A stretch of 64,000 nucleotides of DNA from JAMXLO01 sp963832895. GTDB lineage: Bacteria > Pseudomonadota > Alphaproteobacteria > Acetobacterales > Acetobacteraceae. The stretch is from contig CAWHVQ010000004.1 of NCBI GenBank assembly GCA_963832895.1, positions 124,001 to 188,000 of the forward strand, read 5' to 3'. Both the position numbers and the translations under genes were made by a program. The notes below the pieces were generated by a model. The model worked only from the letters and a program-made list of their open reading frames with translations. It made no database searches and had not been told where the DNA came from. This document shows positions 61,850-64,000 of the stretch, in pieces (position 1 is the stretch's first letter; each line of letters opens with the position of its first letter).

Positions 61850-63240
61850 TTAGGCTTGGATCTTCAGCGTTGACGCTGGTGGATTGATCCAGGCAGCGGT
61901 TGGTTTGTCAGGCGGTGTTGGTGGTTTGTTGACGAAGCGCTCTGGGTTGTTGCGGAACGCGCGATCGAGTGTGTTCTGACGTGCGGCGTGAATGGCATCG
62001 GTCTGACCGTAGTGGACCTGGTCCGGTGTCATCAAGCCGATCCCGGCATGGTGATGCTGCTGATTGTACCAATCGAAAAAGCGGCGACAGAAGCTTTTGG
62101 CGTCCTCGATGCAGCCGAAGCGTTGAGGGAAGCGCGGCTGATACTTGAGGGTTTTGAAGTGGCTCTCGGAGAACGGATTGTCGTTGGAGGTATGCGGTCT
62201 GTTGTGTGAACGGGTGACGCCGAGGTCGGCAAGCAGCAACGCGGTAGCCTTGGCCTTCATCGGGCCGCCGCGGTCGGCGTGCAGGGTGAGTTGACCGGGA
62301 AGCACGTTGTGTTTCGCAATGGCATCATCAAACAACGGCCTGAACAGCGCGGCGCTCTCTGCATCAGCCACGCACCAACCCACCACGCGGCGACTGAAGA
62401 TGTCCAGAATGACGTACAGATAGAAGTAGCTCCACTTCGTTGGTCCCATAAGTTTCGTGATGTCCCAGGACCAGACCTGGTTGGGCAGTTCGGCGATAAG
62501 TTCGGGCTTCCGGTAGGCGGGATGGCGGAGCTGCTCGCGGCGTTCGCGGACTTCGCCGTGTTGTCCAAGAATGCGATACATGGTGCGGATCGAGCAGTGG
62601 TAGACGCCTTCATCGAGCAGGCTGGCGTAGATTTCGGCCGGCGCCTGGTCTGCGAAGCGCGGCGCATGCAACTGCTCCAGTACCCCGTGTTGCGGATCCT
62701 CAATCCGGGCCGGCTTCGCTCGCTGGCGGTCGATGCCGGTGGCGCGGCCAGGCGGGAGCGGCGGCGCTGGACCTGGCACGAGACACCCCAAGCGCGGCGC
62801 AGACCGGGCGGTCAGCCGCGGCGGGTGCGAGTGCAACGACAGCCTCGGTCAAGCTTCGCCGTCGCTGGGCGTCAGCGGGAGCCCAGCAGCGCCGCAACTT
62901 TTTTTTGGATATCGATGATGGCTTCGGCTCGCGTCAGGCGCAGTGCCAGACGGGCATTATCGCGCTGAAGTGCGGTCACTGCGGCTGAAAGCGGGCTCGG
63001 GTCGGTAGCCTTCGGGCCGCGCTTGCCGGGAACCAGTGCTGGGAAGGCCCCGGCGTCACGCTGCCGTCGCAGTCAGTGAGAGCCGATGAGTAAAGTCCCT
63101 CGCGACGTAGGAACGCGGCGATACCACCGGTCGCCGTGGCGCGATCGGTCTCCGCCAGGATGAGTAGCTTGTCCTGCGCAGGGAACGTCCGGCGGCGCGG
63201 ACGGTCCGATAATTCGTGGTGATGGCGAGTGGCACTGTCA
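61850..63240 (-). pseudogene. IS3-like DDE transposase with several frameshifts
   Basis: Read on the minus strand: PRRRTFPAQDKLLILAETDRATATGG...LRREGLYSS (63230-63085), then in another frame ALVPGKRGPKATDPSPLSAAVTALQRDNARLALRL...AIIDIQKK, a leucine-zipper-like part ending at a run of eight A (T on the plus strand, 62899-62906), then LTEAVVALAPAAADRPVCAALGVSRA, and finally the long frame 61850-62836 with the integrase core. Its DDE triad is WSWDITKL, HADRGG and DNPFSESHFKTLKY. IS3 elements use one programmed frameshift; here at least three breaks exist, so it is probably dead. Confidence 0.8.
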
Positions 63241-63310
63241 CCACCGTCGGCCAACGGCGACCCGCGAGGGCCAGCGCCGGCCTCGCAATCAGATGGCTGG
63301 ATGGGTTCAT

Positions 63311-64000
63311 GTGCGAGATCACCTTCCGCGCCCTCAAGTCTAAATTCCCGGAAGCGCCAAGTCTCATCTTCAGTGGCACGGATGAGGAGCGCCGTATCCA
63401 AAAGCGGGGGTAATGCCTCGCTGGCCGAGGCGATAGGAAGGTATGGAGAAGCCTTTTGAGGCACGAAGGCGAAAGCCGGAAACAAGCAAGGCGGACCTTG
63501 AGCCACCGATCTACGTGCTTCGGAGGACAGGGTGTCCGCCGCGAGGTGGAATCCGAAGGGTATGCGGAGAAGTATCGGGCTGTAATCGATTGGGGGAGAC
63601 CCCGGATGAACAGGTCGGCCAAAGATGGGATCAGGTCGAGCCCGCACTATGGGGGCGAAGGCGCTACTCATTCACCCATCGTACCAAGGTGTTTGCTGAC
63701 GGCACGATACGGAAGATTCATGCGTGACCTCAGGAGACCTGTCGGTGTCCTGGTTTTCGACCAGGTAAGCGACCCTATAAGCGGAAGCGAAATGGGAAGC
63801 GATGCACCGACAGGAGTTGGAGAACGTAATAGTACCTGAAGCGCGAGACGAATAACTCGCGTGACCGGCAACGGCGAACCGAGAGTGGTTCGGGGAAGGA
63901 CGTTCGTGAATGGATGGAGCTGAGGGAAGTTGAGATAGATGAGAAAGGAGTGTGAAGGTGGAAAGTTCCCTTTGTGAAAAACCCGAACGTCACGCTCAAA
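63311..64000 (+). mobile_element. Probable 5' part of a second group II intron (runs off the window)
   Basis: GTGCGAG at 63311 fits the GTGYG start. The sequence beyond has the look of ribozyme domains: many purine-rich, GNRA-like turns (for example GGCGAAAGCC near 63468), no conserved protein frame for some 640 bases, and at 63958 a possible start of an intron-encoded protein. That distance matches the first intron (about 540). Without domain V this remains a pattern call. The sequence is not similar to the first intron by eye. Confidence 0.5.
63958..64000 (+). CDS. Possible start of a group II intron-encoded protein (partial)
   Basis: GTG 63958 with AAAGGAG (63944-63950) seven bases upstream opens a frame (ESSLCEKPERHAQ) that continues past the window. 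Fourteen codons are too few to recognise a domain; the call rests on position in the candidate intron. Confidence 0.3.
   Translation, partial: MESSLCEKPERHAQ

Overview
The window is high-GC DNA (most coding regions look about 63-67% GC) from an alphaproteobacterium, most likely Rhodospirillales/Acetobacteraceae. Support for this: the gene order PPDK regulator (DUF299) / hemE / hemH / hemJ / rho, the chorismate mutase-hisC-tyrA operon, metX, and a Tat-exported oligopeptide-type binding protein. This placement rests on gene content only; no database search was made.

Layout. (1) 65-6894: an NAD(P)-linked [NiFe] hydrogenase operon, hoxE-F-U-Y-H, with a convergent maturation protease. HoxF is fused to a GltD-like FAD/NAD(P)H module. 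(2) 6906-13921: stand-alone metabolic genes (SDR, class V aminotransferase, cysteine-hydrolase fold protein, flavin monooxygenase), a frameshifted Gly/His/Trp-rich secreted protein, a hybrid-free histidine kinase and a lone Flp pilin. (3) 14054-18230: aromatic amino acid genes (tyrA, hisC-like, chorismate mutase) divergent from metX. (4) 18257-23776: HD phosphohydrolase, amidohydrolase, GFA-type protein, CMD-family protein, MetE-like protein and zinc alcohol dehydrogenase, possibly a small catabolic set. (5) 23875-29053: PPDK regulator, then a 279-bp intergenic region that is a good candidate chromosomal origin, then hemE-hemH-hemJ-rho. (6) 29174-41219: secreted proteins, SDR, ahcY (with an apparent +1 frameshift at its end), a five-gene peptide/nickel-type ABC importer, both subunits of a 3-oxoacid CoA-transferase and a decayed acyl-CoA-ligase-like gene. 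(7) 41277-41352: tRNA-Ala(GGC). From here to the end the content is accessory.

Accessory region. 41457-45000 holds unknown proteins, a possible structured RNA with a strong terminator, and a type I secretion-like protein made of 48-residue repeats. At 45039-47544 an IS630-family transposase gene is interrupted exactly between FIDE and the next codon by a complete 1879-bp group II intron. A 501-residue protein of a widespread but uncharacterised, element-like family follows. 49351-57293 is a lower-GC surface-glycan cluster: PglD/NeuD-like acyltransferase, three glycosyltransferase-like proteins, FkbM methyltransferase, a split glycosyltransferase and a split DegT aminotransferase. 57400-64000 is a graveyard of mobile elements (IS66, serine recombinase, IS256, IS3-like, the front of a second group II intron) around one sulfotransferase gene.

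The most interesting items are the HoxF-GltD fusion, the candidate origin, the intron nested in the transposase, an inverted zinc-ribbon segment inside the serine recombinase, and a recurrent pattern of single-base insertions that break otherwise good genes, which may be an assembly problem rather than biology.
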